A program made the position numbers and the translations under genes. The notes beneath the pieces were generated by a model that had not been told where the DNA came from, searched no databases, and saw only the letters and a program-made list of their open reading frames with translations. Shown here in pieces: positions 28,693-37,162 of a stretch of DNA of 64,000 nt. This stretch comes from Azospirillum endophyticum (GTDB taxonomy: Bacteria > Pseudomonadota > Alphaproteobacteria > Azospirillales > Azospirillaceae), in NCBI RefSeq assembly GCF_016595245.1, contig NZ_JAENHM010000084.1, positions 62,001-126,000 on the forward strand. Direction: 5' to 3'. Each line of letters starts with the position of its first letter. Positions within the stretch are counted from its first letter, which is position 1.

Positions 28693-29774
28693 GCAACTCT
28701 ACGATGAAGGTCATCGACCCCGCCTCGACCACCGCCTCCTCCCCACGCCAGCCGTCGGGCGATGGCCCCCAGACGATGAGCGGCCGGGTGATGAACGACC
28801 GGCGCAAGGACCTGATCCAGAAATTCGCGGCGCTCGCCGGGCTTCTGGTGCTGGTCGCCGTCTTCTCGGCGACCAGCGACGCCTTCCTCAGCATCGGCAA
28901 CGGCATGACCATCGCCCTGCAGGTGACCTCCATCGCCTATCTCGGCATCGCCGCGACCTGCGTCATCATCACCGGCGGCATCGACCTGTCGGTCGGCTCG
29001 GTCCTGGCGCTGGCCGGCGTGGTGGCGGCGCTGGCGGTCAAGGCCGGCGTGCCGGTGCCGCTCGGCATGGGGCTGGGCATCCTGGTCGGCGCCTTCTGCG
29101 GCCTGCTGAACGGGCTGTGCGTGACCCGGCTGAAGCTGCCGCCCTTCATCGCCACGCTGGGCATGATGATGGTGGCGCGCGGCGTCGCCCTGCAGATCAC
29201 CGGCGCCCGCGCCGTGTCGGGCCTGGGCGATTCCTTCGGCGAGCTCGGCAACGGCGCCATGTTCCGCATCGTCCGCATCGGCGAGGACGGCTTTCCCGAC
29301 GTGGTCTTCCCCGGCATCCCCTATCCGGTCGTGCTGATGGTGGTGATCGCCATCGCCGTGTCGGTGATGCTGAGCCGCACCACGCTGGGCCGCCACATCT
29401 ACGCGGTGGGGTCGAATGCGGAAGCCGCCCGCCTGTCCGGCGTCAACGTCGCCGGCGTCACCCTGTTCACCTACGTCCTGTCCGGCTCGCTGGCCGGCCT
29501 GACCGGCTGCGTGCTGATGTCCCGCCTCGTCACCGCCCAGCCCAACGAGGGCGTGATGTACGAGCTGGACGCCATCGCCAGCGCCGTCATCGGCGGCACC
29601 TCGCTGATCGGCGGGGTGGGGACGATCTCCGGTACCGCCATCGGCGCCTTCGTGATCGGCATCCTGCGCAACGGGCTGAACATGAACGGCGTGTCGGCTT
29701 TCACCCAGCAGATCATCATCGGTCTGGTCATCCTGCTGACCGTCTGGATCGACCAGATCCGCAACCGGCGCTGA
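28689..29774 (+). CDS. Sugar ABC transporter permease (RbsC type)
   Basis: Inner-membrane permease of 361 residues. After a polar 45-residue N-terminus come eight to ten helices with RbsC-family sequences: TCVIITGGIDLSVGSVLALAG, PPFIATLGMMMVARG, NAEAARLSGVNV and GGTSLIGGVGTISGTAIGA. The start overlaps the stop of the ATPase gene (ATGA). It forms the channel for the sugar bound by the following periplasmic protein. The long Ser/Thr/Pro N-terminal tail is slightly longer than usual. Confidence 0.94.
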   Translation: MSNSTMKVIDPASTTASSPRQPSGDGPQTMSGRVMNDRRKDLIQKFAALAGLLVLVAVFSATSDAFLSIGNGMTIALQVTSIAYLGIAATCVIITGGIDLSVGSVLALAGVVAALAVKAGVPVPLGMGLGILVGAFCGLLNGLCVTRLKLPPFIATLGMMMVARGVALQITGARAVSGLGDSFGELGNGAMFRIVRIGEDGFPDVVFPGIPYPVVLMVVIAIAVSVMLSRTTLGRHIYAVGSNAEAARLSGVNVAGVTLFTYVLSGSLAGLTGCVLMSRLVTAQPNEGVMYELDAIASAVIGGTSLIGGVGTISGTAIGAFVIGILRNGLNMNGVSAFTQQIIIGLVILLTVWIDQIRNRR

Positions 29775-29830
29775 CCGGCGTTTTCGACCAGCAAGCGTCT
29801 GCCCAAAACAAACCAACAGGGAGTGAAACC

Positions 29831-30775
29831 ATGAAGCGCTTCGTTTCGGCCTGTCTGGCGTCCGCCATCGCTCTCGCCGCCGGTTCCGCCCTCGCCGCTG
29901 ACAAGGAGATTGCGGTAGTGGTCAAGACCGTGAACTCGACCTTCTGGCAGAATGTGCAGAAGGGCGCCTCGGCCGCCCAGAAGGAGGCCGACGGCTACAC
30001 CATGACCTTCCAGGGGCCGGCGGCGGAATCGGCCATCGCCGATCAGGTCAACATGGTGGAGAACGCGGTGAACCGGAAGGTCGCCGGCATCGTGCTGGCC
30101 CCCTCCGACCCCGACGCGCTGGTCCCGGCCCTGAAGAAGGCGTGGGAGGCGAAGATCCCGGTGGTGCTGATCGACTCTCCCGTGTCGGACGCCGGCAAGC
30201 AGTATTACCAGGCCATGCTGTCCACCGACAACGTCAAGGCGGGAGAGCTGTGCGCCAAGGCGCTGATCGACAAGGTCGGCACCAGCGGCAAGATCGCCGT
30301 CATGTCCTATGTCGCCGGCGCCGGGTCGGAGATCGGCCGGGTCGGCGGCTTCACCAAATACATCAAGGACCATTCCAAGCTGGAGATCGTCGGTCCCTTC
30401 TATTCCCAGTCGCAGATGGCGACGGCGCTGAACCAGACCACCGACGTGCTGGCCGCCAACCCCGACCTGAAGGGCATCTTCGGCGCCAACGAGCCGACCG
30501 CCATCGGCATGGGGCGGGCGCTGGCCCAGAGCGGCAAGGCCGGCCGCATCGCCGCGGTCGGCTTCGACGGCAACCAGGATCTCCAGGGCTTCGTCAAGGA
30601 CGGCACGCTGGAGGCCATCGCCGTCCAGGGATCCTACCAGATGGGCTATCTCGGGGTGCAGACGGCGGTCAAGCTGACCAAGCGCGAGAAGGTCGAAAAG
30701 GCGCTCGACACCGGCGTGGTGCTGGTGACCAAGGCCAATCTGGCGACGCCGGAAGCCCAGAACGTCCTGTATTGA
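29831..30775 (+). CDS. Sugar ABC transporter substrate-binding protein (RbsB-like)
   Basis: Periplasmic sugar-binding protein of 314 residues of the Peripla_BP_4 type. A Sec signal peptide (MKRFVSACLASAIALAAG, cleavage after ALA near residue 23) precedes KEIAVVVKTVNSTFWQNVQKG. Ligand-pocket landmarks such as PSDPDALVPALKKA, IDSPV and GFDGNQDLQGFV are in place. AGGGAG lies about eight bases before the ATG. A strong terminator follows the gene, so transporter mRNA probably outnumbers that of the downstream enzymes. Confidence 0.94.
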   Translation: MKRFVSACLASAIALAAGSALAADKEIAVVVKTVNSTFWQNVQKGASAAQKEADGYTMTFQGPAAESAIADQVNMVENAVNRKVAGIVLAPSDPDALVPALKKAWEAKIPVVLIDSPVSDAGKQYYQAMLSTDNVKAGELCAKALIDKVGTSGKIAVMSYVAGAGSEIGRVGGFTKYIKDHSKLEIVGPFYSQSQMATALNQTTDVLAANPDLKGIFGANEPTAIGMGRALAQSGKAGRIAAVGFDGNQDLQGFVKDGTLEAIAVQGSYQMGYLGVQTAVKLTKREKVEKALDTGVVLVTKANLATPEAQNVLY

Positions 30776-30804
30776 ACATTTCCTATCCTCTTCTCCTCCG
30801 CCTC

Positions 30805-30850
30805 GGGCGTGCGCGGTGCCCGGTCCCTTGCCGCGCACGCCCATTTTTCC
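30805..30850 (+). terminator. Intrinsic terminator after the sugar-binding protein gene
   Basis: A perfect 12-bp stem (GGGCGTGCGCGG and its complement at 30831-30842) with a 14-base loop is followed by ATTTTT. This is the most convincing intrinsic terminator in the window. It lies inside the catabolic operon, so it is probably a partial terminator or separates two transcription units. Confidence 0.85.
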
Positions 30851-30887
30851 ATTATCTGCAGCAGCTCTCCGCAACGAGGCGATTCCG

Positions 30888-31925
30888 ATGATCCTGACCG
30901 ACCGCCGTATCCTGCCGCGCTCCGGCCTGTCGCTCCCGGCGACCGGGCTGGGCTGCGCGCAGCTGGGCGGGCTCTATCGACCGACCGATCCGGCCGAGGC
31001 CGACCGGCTCGTCGCGGCGGCCTGGGATGCCGGCATCCGCTATTTCGACACCGCTCCCTATTACGGCTATGGCCGGTCGGAGCGTCGGCTGGGCGCCGCG
31101 CTGTGCGACCGGCCGCGCGACGGCTTCGTGTTGTCGACCAAGGTCGGCCGGCTGATCCGCCCGAATGGCGGCGGCACGCGGGTGCAGGGCGTCGATGCCG
31201 ACGGCTGGGCCGATCCCCTGCCCTTCCATCCCGTTTACGACTACTCCCACGACGGCATCCTGCGCTCGGTGGAGGATTCGCTCCAGCGCCTCGGCCTCGC
31301 CCGCATCGACATCCTCTATGTCCATGACATCGGCCGGGTCACCCATGGCGATGCCCATGCGCATCACTGGGACGCGCTGACCCGTGGCGGCGGCTTCCGC
31401 GCCCTGGAGGAACTGCGGCGCGACGGCGCGGTGGCCGCCATCGGCCTCGGCGTCAACGAATGGGAGGTGGCGCGCGACGCCATGGCGGAGGTCGATCTCG
31501 ACTGCACCATGCTGGCCGGCCGCTACACCCTGCTGGAGCAGGCGAGCCTGTCGCCCTTCCTGGAGCGCTGCCTCGCGTCCGGCACCCGGATCGTCGCCGC
31601 CGGGGTGTTCAATTCCGGTATCCTCGCCGGCAACGGCAAGTTCAACTATGCCGACGCCCCGCCGGAGACGGTGGCGCGGGTGGAGGCGCTGGCCGCCGCC
31701 TGCCGCGCGTTCGACGTGGAGCTTCCCGCCGCCGCGCTGCAATTCCCGCTGGCCCACCCGGCCGTCGTCTCCTGCGTCACCGGGGTGCGCAATGCCGGGC
31801 AGCTCGCGGCGAATCTCGCCTGGCTTCGGGCGCCCATCCCCGCCGCCTTCTGGCAGGCGCTGAAATCACGCGGCCTGCTGGACGAGGCGGCCCCCATTCC
31901 GGCCCGGAACCCGGCGGAGATCTGA
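30888..31925 (+). CDS. Aldo/keto reductase, probable L-fucose (aldose) 1-dehydrogenase
   Basis: NAD(P)-dependent oxidoreductase of 345 residues with an AKR barrel. Catalytic residues are seen in RYFDTAPYYGYGRSE (Asp and Tyr), the lysine in LSTKVGRL and the histidine in YVHDIG. The sequence resembles the L-fucose dehydrogenase/D-threo-aldose 1-dehydrogenase/pyridoxal dehydrogenase group, which oxidises sugars at C1 to lactones. GAGG lies before the ATG. The lactonase gene follows after three bases, consistent with the next step. Confidence 0.87.
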   Translation: MILTDRRILPRSGLSLPATGLGCAQLGGLYRPTDPAEADRLVAAAWDAGIRYFDTAPYYGYGRSERRLGAALCDRPRDGFVLSTKVGRLIRPNGGGTRVQGVDADGWADPLPFHPVYDYSHDGILRSVEDSLQRLGLARIDILYVHDIGRVTHGDAHAHHWDALTRGGGFRALEELRRDGAVAAIGLGVNEWEVARDAMAEVDLDCTMLAGRYTLLEQASLSPFLERCLASGTRIVAAGVFNSGILAGNGKFNYADAPPETVARVEALAAACRAFDVELPAAALQFPLAHPAVVSCVTGVRNAGQLAANLAWLRAPIPAAFWQALKSRGLLDEAAPIPARNPAEI

Positions 31926-31928
31926 CCC

Positions 31929-32744
31929 ATGCGCATCGACGCCCACCAGCATTTCTGGCTCCTCGCGGCCCGGCAGGGCGAATGGCCGCAGCCGGAACTC
32001 GCCCCGATCTACCGCGATTTCCTGCCGCCCGACATGCTGCCGCTGCTGCGGGAGAACGGCGTCGACGGCACCATCCTGGTCCAGACCCTGTCCAGCGCGG
32101 CGGACACCGACTTCATGCTCGACCTTGCCGCACAACATCGCTTCATCCGCGGTGTCGTGGGCTGGGCCGACCTGAAGACGGCGGACGCACCGCGACGGGT
32201 GCGAACGCTCGCCGCACACCCCGAGTTGAAGGGGCTGCGGCCGATGGTGCAGGCGGAGGCCGCCGACTGGCTGGACGATCCCGCCATCGACCCGGCAGCC
32301 GAAGCGATGGCCGAGTCCGGCCTGTGCTTCGACGCGCTGGTCCTGCCCCGGCACCTGCCGTCGCTGCTGCGCTTCGCCCGGCGGCACCCGGCGCTGGCCA
32401 TCGTCATCGACCATGCCGCCAAGCCGGAGATCGCCGCCGGCGGCACCCCGGGCTGGGCGGAGGACATGGCCGCCCTCGCCGGCCTGCCCAATATGCACTG
32501 CAAGCTGTCCGGCCTGCTGACCGAAGCGGGGATTCGCACCGGGATCGACGACATCCGCCCCTATACGGAGCGGCTGGTCGGCCTGTTCGGCACCGGCCGG
32601 CTGATCTGGGGCAGCGACTGGCCGGTCCTGCGGCTGGCCGGCGACTATGCCGGCTGGCTGGAGATGTGCCGCCAACTGGTTCCCGCAGACGCCCATGACG
32701 CCGTGTTCGGCGGCAATGCCGCCGCCTTCTACCGGCTGGACTGA
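31929..32744 (+). CDS. Amidohydrolase 2 family lactonase, probable L-fuconolactonase
   Basis: Metal-dependent hydrolase of 271 residues with the TIM-barrel amidohydrolase opening RIDAHQHFW, a conserved KGLRPMVQ, the IDHAAKP histidine strand and the closing LIWGSDWPVL with the catalytic aspartate. These are features of L-fuconolactonase and L-rhamnono-lactonase. It would open the lactone made by the aldo/keto reductase to the aldonate. Adjacent genes on either side supply the preceding and following steps. Confidence 0.88.
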   Translation: MRIDAHQHFWLLAARQGEWPQPELAPIYRDFLPPDMLPLLRENGVDGTILVQTLSSAADTDFMLDLAAQHRFIRGVVGWADLKTADAPRRVRTLAAHPELKGLRPMVQAEAADWLDDPAIDPAAEAMAESGLCFDALVLPRHLPSLLRFARRHPALAIVIDHAAKPEIAAGGTPGWAEDMAALAGLPNMHCKLSGLLTEAGIRTGIDDIRPYTERLVGLFGTGRLIWGSDWPVLRLAGDYAGWLEMCRQLVPADAHDAVFGGNAAAFYRLD

Positions 32745-32796
32745 CCACAGCCGCCCCCCCCTTTTCTCTTCGCCCCGATCTTCAAGGACAGGACCG

Positions 32797-34323
32797 ATGC
32801 CGTCTTCCGTTCCCGAACTCCTCCTGCTGAACCCGGCGGACAGCGTCGCGGTCGCCACCCGCGAGATCCCGGCGGGCAGCCCGGTCGCCGTCGGCGGCTT
32901 CGCCGGCACCGCCGCCGCCACCATCCCCAGCGGCCACAAGATCGCCATCCGCGCCGTGGCGCCGGGTGAGCCGGTGGTCAAGTACGGGCAGGTGATCGGC
33001 ACCGCCACCCAGCCGATCGAACCCGGCCAGCATGTCCACGTCCACAATCTCGGCATGGGCGAGGCCCGGCTGGAGCACGGCTCCACCCGCATCGTCGAGG
33101 CCGAGCGCGGCACGGAGCCGGCCACCTTCCTCGGCATCCGCCGGGCGTCTGGGCAGATCGCCACCCGCAACTACATCGGCGTCATTGCCAGCGTGAACTG
33201 CTCCGCCACCGTCTGCAAGCGCATCGCCGACGCCTTCAATGGGACTGCGCTGGCCGAATACCCGAACGTCGACGGGGTGGTCGCCATCGTCCACGGCAGC
33301 GGCTGCGGCATGAACGGCACCGGCGAGGGCATGGCGATCCTGCGCCGCACCCTGCGCGGCTATGCCGACCACGCCAATTTCGCCGGGCTTCTGCTGATCG
33401 GGCTGGGCTGCGAGATGAACCAGATCGCGCCGCTGGCCCAGACGCTGGCGCCGCGCCCGGACGGGTTGATCGCCACCCTGACCATCCAGGAGGAAGGCGG
33501 CACCCGTGAGACCATCGATCGCGGCGTCGCCCTGGTCCGCGCCATGCTGCCGATCGCCAACGACGTCCGGCGCGAGCCGGTGCCGGCCAGCCATTTGACG
33601 GTCGGACTGCAATGCGGCGGCTCGGACGGCTATTCCGGCATCACCGCCAACCCGGTGCTGGGCGCCGCGGTCGACCTGCTGGTCGCCCATGGCGGCACCG
33701 CCATCCTGTCCGAGACCCCGGAGATCTACGGCGCCGAGCATCTGCTGACCGCCCGCGCCGCTTCCCCCGCCGTCGCCGGCAAGCTGATGGACCGCATCCG
33801 CTGGTGGGAGGACTACACCCGGCTGCACAAGGGCGACATGAACAACAACCCGTCGCCCGGCAACAAGGCCGGCGGCATCACCACCATCCTGGAGAAGTCG
33901 CTGGGCGCGGTCGCCAAGGGCGGCGGCACCCGCCTGAACGCGGTGGTCGATTATGCCGAGCCGGTGACCGACCACGGCCTCGTCTTCATGGACACGCCGG
34001 GCTACGACCCGGTGTCCGCCACCGGGCAGGTGGCGGGCGGCGCCAATTTGATCGCCTTCACCACCGGCCGCGGCTCGACCTATGGCTGCAAGCCGACGCC
34101 GTCGCTGAAGATCGCCACCAACAGCGCGCTCTATGCCCGCATGGGCGACGACATGGACTTCAACGGCGGCGCCGTTCTGGACGGTGGCACCAGCGTGGCG
34201 GAGGCCGGCGCCGCCCTGTTCCGCCTGATGCTGGACACCGCCTCGGGGCACCGCACCCGCAGCGAGGAGAACGGCATCGGCGACAACGAGTTCGTGCCCT
34301 GGCAGATCGGCGCCGTCATGTGA
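32797..34323 (+). CDS. UxaA-family (altronate/galactarate-type) dehydratase, probable sugar-acid dehydratase of this operon
   Basis: Protein of 508 residues carrying both halves of the UxaA family: an N-terminal SAF domain (PAGSPVAVGGFAGTAAATIPSGHKIAI in part, residues about 20-90) and the large C-terminal GD_AH domain with VHGSGCGMN, QCGGSDGYSGITANP, NNNPSPGNKAGGITTILEKS and GRGSTYGCKPTPSLKI. The family contains iron-dependent dehydratases for altronate and galactarate. In this operon it stands where an L-fuconate dehydratase is needed; the described Xanthomonas pathway uses an enolase-superfamily enzyme for that step. So it is probably a non-homologous replacement (inference). AGGACAGGA precedes the ATG. 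Confidence 0.9.
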   Translation: MPSSVPELLLLNPADSVAVATREIPAGSPVAVGGFAGTAAATIPSGHKIAIRAVAPGEPVVKYGQVIGTATQPIEPGQHVHVHNLGMGEARLEHGSTRIVEAERGTEPATFLGIRRASGQIATRNYIGVIASVNCSATVCKRIADAFNGTALAEYPNVDGVVAIVHGSGCGMNGTGEGMAILRRTLRGYADHANFAGLLLIGLGCEMNQIAPLAQTLAPRPDGLIATLTIQEEGGTRETIDRGVALVRAMLPIANDVRREPVPASHLTVGLQCGGSDGYSGITANPVLGAAVDLLVAHGGTAILSETPEIYGAEHLLTARAASPAVAGKLMDRIRWWEDYTRLHKGDMNNNPSPGNKAGGITTILEKSLGAVAKGGGTRLNAVVDYAEPVTDHGLVFMDTPGYDPVSATGQVAGGANLIAFTTGRGSTYGCKPTPSLKIATNSALYARMGDDMDFNGGAVLDGGTSVAEAGAALFRLMLDTASGHRTRSEENGIGDNEFVPWQIGAVM

Positions 34324-34333
34324 GGACGGCGGA

Positions 34334-34384
34334 TTTCCCGGGCGGCAGCGGTTCTACCGCGGAGCCGCGGGCCGCCCGGGGAAA
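34334..34384 (+). terminator. Terminator-like hairpin after the deoxy-sugar operon
   Basis: TTTCCCGGGCGGC (34334-34346) pairs with GCCGCCCGGG-GAAA (34371-34384) around a G/C-rich loop, ten bases after the operon's last stop codon. No T-run follows, so it may be a stability hairpin rather than a pure intrinsic terminator. Confidence 0.6.
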
Positions 34385-34755
34385 CTGCCGGTGTCGGGGC
34401 GCTGCTCCATGGCCCGGCATGAAGGACTCAAAACATCAGCCCGGAATTTCAGAAAGGAAGCGGTTCGTCCCTCTCAAACCCAGATCGATGCCAAGGAGCG
34501 CGCGACGGGTGGTAGGCAAACGACGGCAAGGCGGAACAGGCTGAGAACACCGGCATGGGTATTCTTGTCCGTCATCCCGTCCGGTAATCAAGATGTCCGC
34601 CACCGGCCCGATAATTTGACAGGCCTTCATGTTTCCGCTGTTGGCCGGAAAAGTGCAGTTTAGCGGCGGTGAGAGCACGTCGTATATTGGGGTTATGAAA
34701 AGAAATTCTTCAGGGCAATCGGACGAAGCACTTCAGTCTTGACATTAGGATTTCC

Positions 34756-35073
34756 CGTCATCCCCGCGAAGACGGGGATCCAGAGTTCGCAGAACGAATC
34801 TTGTGGGAAAGCCTGGATACCCGCCTTCGCGCTACGGAATGCACAGATCTCGCATCCGCGAAGGAAATACATCCCCTGGTAGCGAGTGGCCCTTCTCCCC
34901 TTGCGGGGCGGGATGAGGGGTGCGGCTGGCCAGAGGCCTGGGAAATTCAGTTTGCCCCCCCTCACCCCAACCCCTCTCCCGCGAGGGGAGAGGGGCCTTG
35001 CTCAACGCCAGACTGCATGCATTGTTGCAAGCGCGAGATCTGTGCATCCCGTAGCGCCTTCGCGGGGATGACG
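34756..35073. repeat. Nested palindromic intergenic repeat cluster
   Basis: CGTCATCCCCGCGAAG (34756-34771) is exactly inverted at 35058-35073, and the 22-base block at 34832-34853 (CTACGGAATGCACAGATCTC...) is inverted at 35033-35054 with one mismatch. Inside lies a second palindromic unit, 34886-35000, made of CTCACCCC/CCCCTCTCCC and GGGGAGAGGGG-type segments. Such units are common dispersed intergenic repeats in G+C-rich Proteobacteria. The arrangement looks like one palindromic element interrupted by another. No gene is seen in 34385-35128; the flanks carry nothing recognisable. Confidence 0.75.
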
Positions 35074-35128
35074 AGGTTCCTGATATAGGAAACTTAAGAC
35101 TTCACCCGATTGCCCTGGGAAACTCTTG

Positions 35129-35470
35129 ATGCCTCCTATGGAAAAGGCATCAATAGATCGAATCCTGTTCTCAGAAAGGAATTTTGACCGAATGGATCGA
35201 ATGAGCAGGGACCAGATAGAAAGCCTAAAGAGAGAGTGGATGGATGGCGGATGTCATGTTTTGGAAGATGACGATGATAAGACGGATTTAGAAGAGGTAA
35301 ACAATTGGATCATAAATTTCCTTGATCAAGACGCAATGAACGACAAAGACGGATATGTAGTTTCACGCATTTACCATAGTTTGAATTTTGATATTCCATT
35401 CGCAGCAACAAAGCAAATTAGGGATGAGCTAATCCATGTTGTTCGGATGAAGATGAAAGAACAAGGCTGA
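35129..35470 (+). CDS. Hypothetical protein of unusually low G+C
   Basis: A 113-residue charged soluble protein with no recognised domain. It begins MPPMEKASIDRILFSERNFD and ends IRDELIHVVRMKMKEQG; Asp and Glu runs occur in the middle (EDDDDKTDLEEVNN). No signal peptide or membrane segment is visible. Base composition is near even, far below its neighbours, and codon use includes many AAA, GAT and AAT codons, which points to recent transfer. GGGA lies before the ATG; ATG at 35138 is also possible. It sits between palindromic repeats and a resolvase fossil. Function unknown; an immunity-type small protein is conceivable but unsupported. Confidence 0.65.
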   Translation: MPPMEKASIDRILFSERNFDRMDRMSRDQIESLKREWMDGGCHVLEDDDDKTDLEEVNNWIINFLDQDAMNDKDGYVVSRIYHSLNFDIPFAATKQIRDELIHVVRMKMKEQG

Positions 35471-35561
35471 ACACTCTTCCCACGTTGATGATGGCTTTCC
35501 GGACACGTATTTTATCGGATGGGTTACCGGACAAACGGAGCGGTCGATACAACCACGTCCG

Positions 35562-35786
35562 GCGGACCGGCTGGTGCTCCACATCTTCGGCGCGCTTGGG
35601 CAGTTCGAGCGTGACCTCATCCGGGAACAGACCCGCGCCGGCTTGGTCGCTGCCTTTGCCCGCGGACGGAAGGCAGGCGCATGCCGGTGGTGACCGAGGG
35701 AAAACTCCGCCGCGCGGATCAAGGTCGGAAAAACCCCGCTCTATGCAGCTCTTGGCGTAAAAGGAAGCGAGGATGTCGATCCATGA
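35562..35786 (+). pseudogene. Serine recombinase (resolvase/invertase) C-terminal fragment
   Basis: The frame starting near 35562 reads ADRLVLHIFGALGQFERDLIRE and then TRAGLVAAFARGRKAG, the conserved end of the catalytic domain of Tn3-type resolvases and Pin invertases. A frameshift follows (RMPVVTEGKLRRA continues in the next frame), then about 15 residues are missing, and a third stretch reads IKVGKTPLYAALG, the end of the DNA-binding domain. The N-terminal half with the catalytic serine is absent. It is a fossil of a transposon or integrated element. Confidence 0.8.
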
Positions 35787-35820
35787 AACGAACTCTTTGT
35801 CCGTTCCGCCTTAGCTTTGT

Positions 35821-36462
35821 TTAGCTGACATCGATCGCGCTGCCCTCAAGTTGCCCCGGCCAGCCTCGCAGGAAGCAGGCAACCGCCTGCCGGGCAACGC
35901 CGGCGACATCGTCCCCGGAAACCGATTCGTAAACGCCCCACAGGCATCGCTCATGCAGTCCGGCTTCGCAGAGAGCCCGGAAATGGGCGGCAGCGCCGGG
36001 CAGCGCCAGAAAGTCCCAGCCGGGTGAGTCGCTCCGCTCGGACAAGCGCTGCAATATGGCGGCGATCCGACTTTCCGCGTGCTGAATTCCGCGCTCGTAG
36101 AAGATGCGGCCAATCTTCGGAAAACGACCGGTTTCGGCCATCACGAGACGGGTCACGGCAAGCACCGAAGGGGATAGCGTCAAGTCCAGATAGGCGCGCG
36201 CCGTGTCCTCCAGAACGGCCTCGGCTTCCCTTTCCTCCACCGTCACGGCGGCAAGGTCGGCCCGGGCCGAAGTCCCGACTTCCTCGACATAGGCTGCGAA
36301 CAGCGCTGCTTTGGACGGGAAATAACGATAGAGCGTGCTTTTGGAGCCGCCGACCTCGGCGGCGATGCCATCCATCGAGGCATCGGCATAGCCCTGTCGA
36401 AGAAAGGTCCGGCCGGCAATCGTCAGGATTGCGGTCCGCCGGACGGATGTGCCGGCTGGCAT
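35821..36462 (-). CDS. TetR family transcriptional regulator
   Basis: Regulator of 213 residues. The N-terminal TetR helix-turn-helix is clear: ILTIAGRTFLRQGYADASMDGIAAEVGGSKSTLYRYFPSK. The C-terminal ligand-binding half resembles AefR-type domains (FYERGIQHAESRIAAIL). The start MPAGTSVRR has GGAGGG upstream; an ATG 17 codons earlier lies in the gap after the neighbouring TetR gene and has none. It lies beside a second TetR gene and a MATE exporter gene, so it probably controls an exporter in this block. Confidence 0.91.
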   Translation of the reverse strand: MPAGTSVRRTAILTIAGRTFLRQGYADASMDGIAAEVGGSKSTLYRYFPSKAALFAAYVEEVGTSARADLAAVTVEEREAEAVLEDTARAYLDLTLSPSVLAVTRLVMAETGRFPKIGRIFYERGIQHAESRIAAILQRLSERSDSPGWDFLALPGAAAHFRALCEAGLHERCLWGVYESVSGDDVAGVARQAVACFLRGWPGQLEGSAIDVS

Positions 36463-36509
36463 GGTCAAACACCCTCCGATCGACCGGTTTCCATCGTGGT
36501 CACGTCCAT

Positions 36510-37088
36510 TCACGCGGCTGCAATGTTCCGAACCTGTGCAACGGCCGTATCCAGGAAGGACTTGGCGAGGTCGGGGTCGTTGACGACACGCGCGATCGTC
36601 AGCGCACCGACCATCATCGAGAGAATGGCCATCGCCTTGCTTTCGAGCTCTTCGCCTTGCGTTTGCGAAATCAGCCGCTCGAGGGTTTCAAGATATGTCC
36701 TGATCCCGGCTTCGAATGGCGCCTTCACCTCGTCGCCGTGTCTGGCCGCGTCCGAACCGAGCGCGACGACCGGACAGCCATCCGCCCTTTCCTCACGATG
36801 CCCGACGCTGAGATAGAAGCCGAGCACCGCGCCGAGCGGGTCCGCGGGCTCTGCCGTCATCGCCGCCGCCCATCGGCAAGAGGCGCTCTCCAGCGCCCGT
36901 TCGGAGGCCTGGACCGCCAAATCCTCCTTCGATGCGAACTGTTTGTAGAAGGCACCCTGTGTGAGGCCGGCCGCCTCCATCAAATCCTTGAGGCCGATGC
37001 CGTCGAAGCCGTGCTCCCGAAAAAGACGGCTCGCCACGTTGATCACAGTCTGCCGATTTTCCTCGGCCTGGACACGGCTTACACGCAT
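36510..37088 (-). CDS. TetR family transcriptional regulator
   Basis: Regulator of 192 residues with helix-turn-helix NVASRLFREHGFDGIGLKDLMEAAGLTQGAFYKQFASKEDL at the N-terminus. The C-terminal part (GCPVVALGSDAARHG) resembles the AcrR/NemR-like subgroup that senses electrophiles and small organics. GGGGG lies before the ATG. It follows the MATE gene in the same direction with a 74-base gap and precedes the other TetR gene by 47 bases. Likely targets are the MATE gene, the SDR gene or the nearby RND efflux operon. Confidence 0.91.
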   Translation of the reverse strand: MRVSRVQAEENRQTVINVASRLFREHGFDGIGLKDLMEAAGLTQGAFYKQFASKEDLAVQASERALESASCRWAAAMTAEPADPLGAVLGFYLSVGHREERADGCPVVALGSDAARHGDEVKAPFEAGIRTYLETLERLISQTQGEELESKAMAILSMMVGALTIARVVNDPDLAKSFLDTAVAQVRNIAAA

Positions 37089-37162
37089 GACAAGCCCCCG
37101 TTTAGATTTCGATCGAACTCTGTAAGAGATATGGATGACGGATGCAATTCTCTAACCCCCTC

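Noticed and set aside
34886-35000. CRISPR-like or tandem-repeat array in the gap
   Set aside because: The repeats are inverted and unevenly spaced, not direct repeats with regular spacers.
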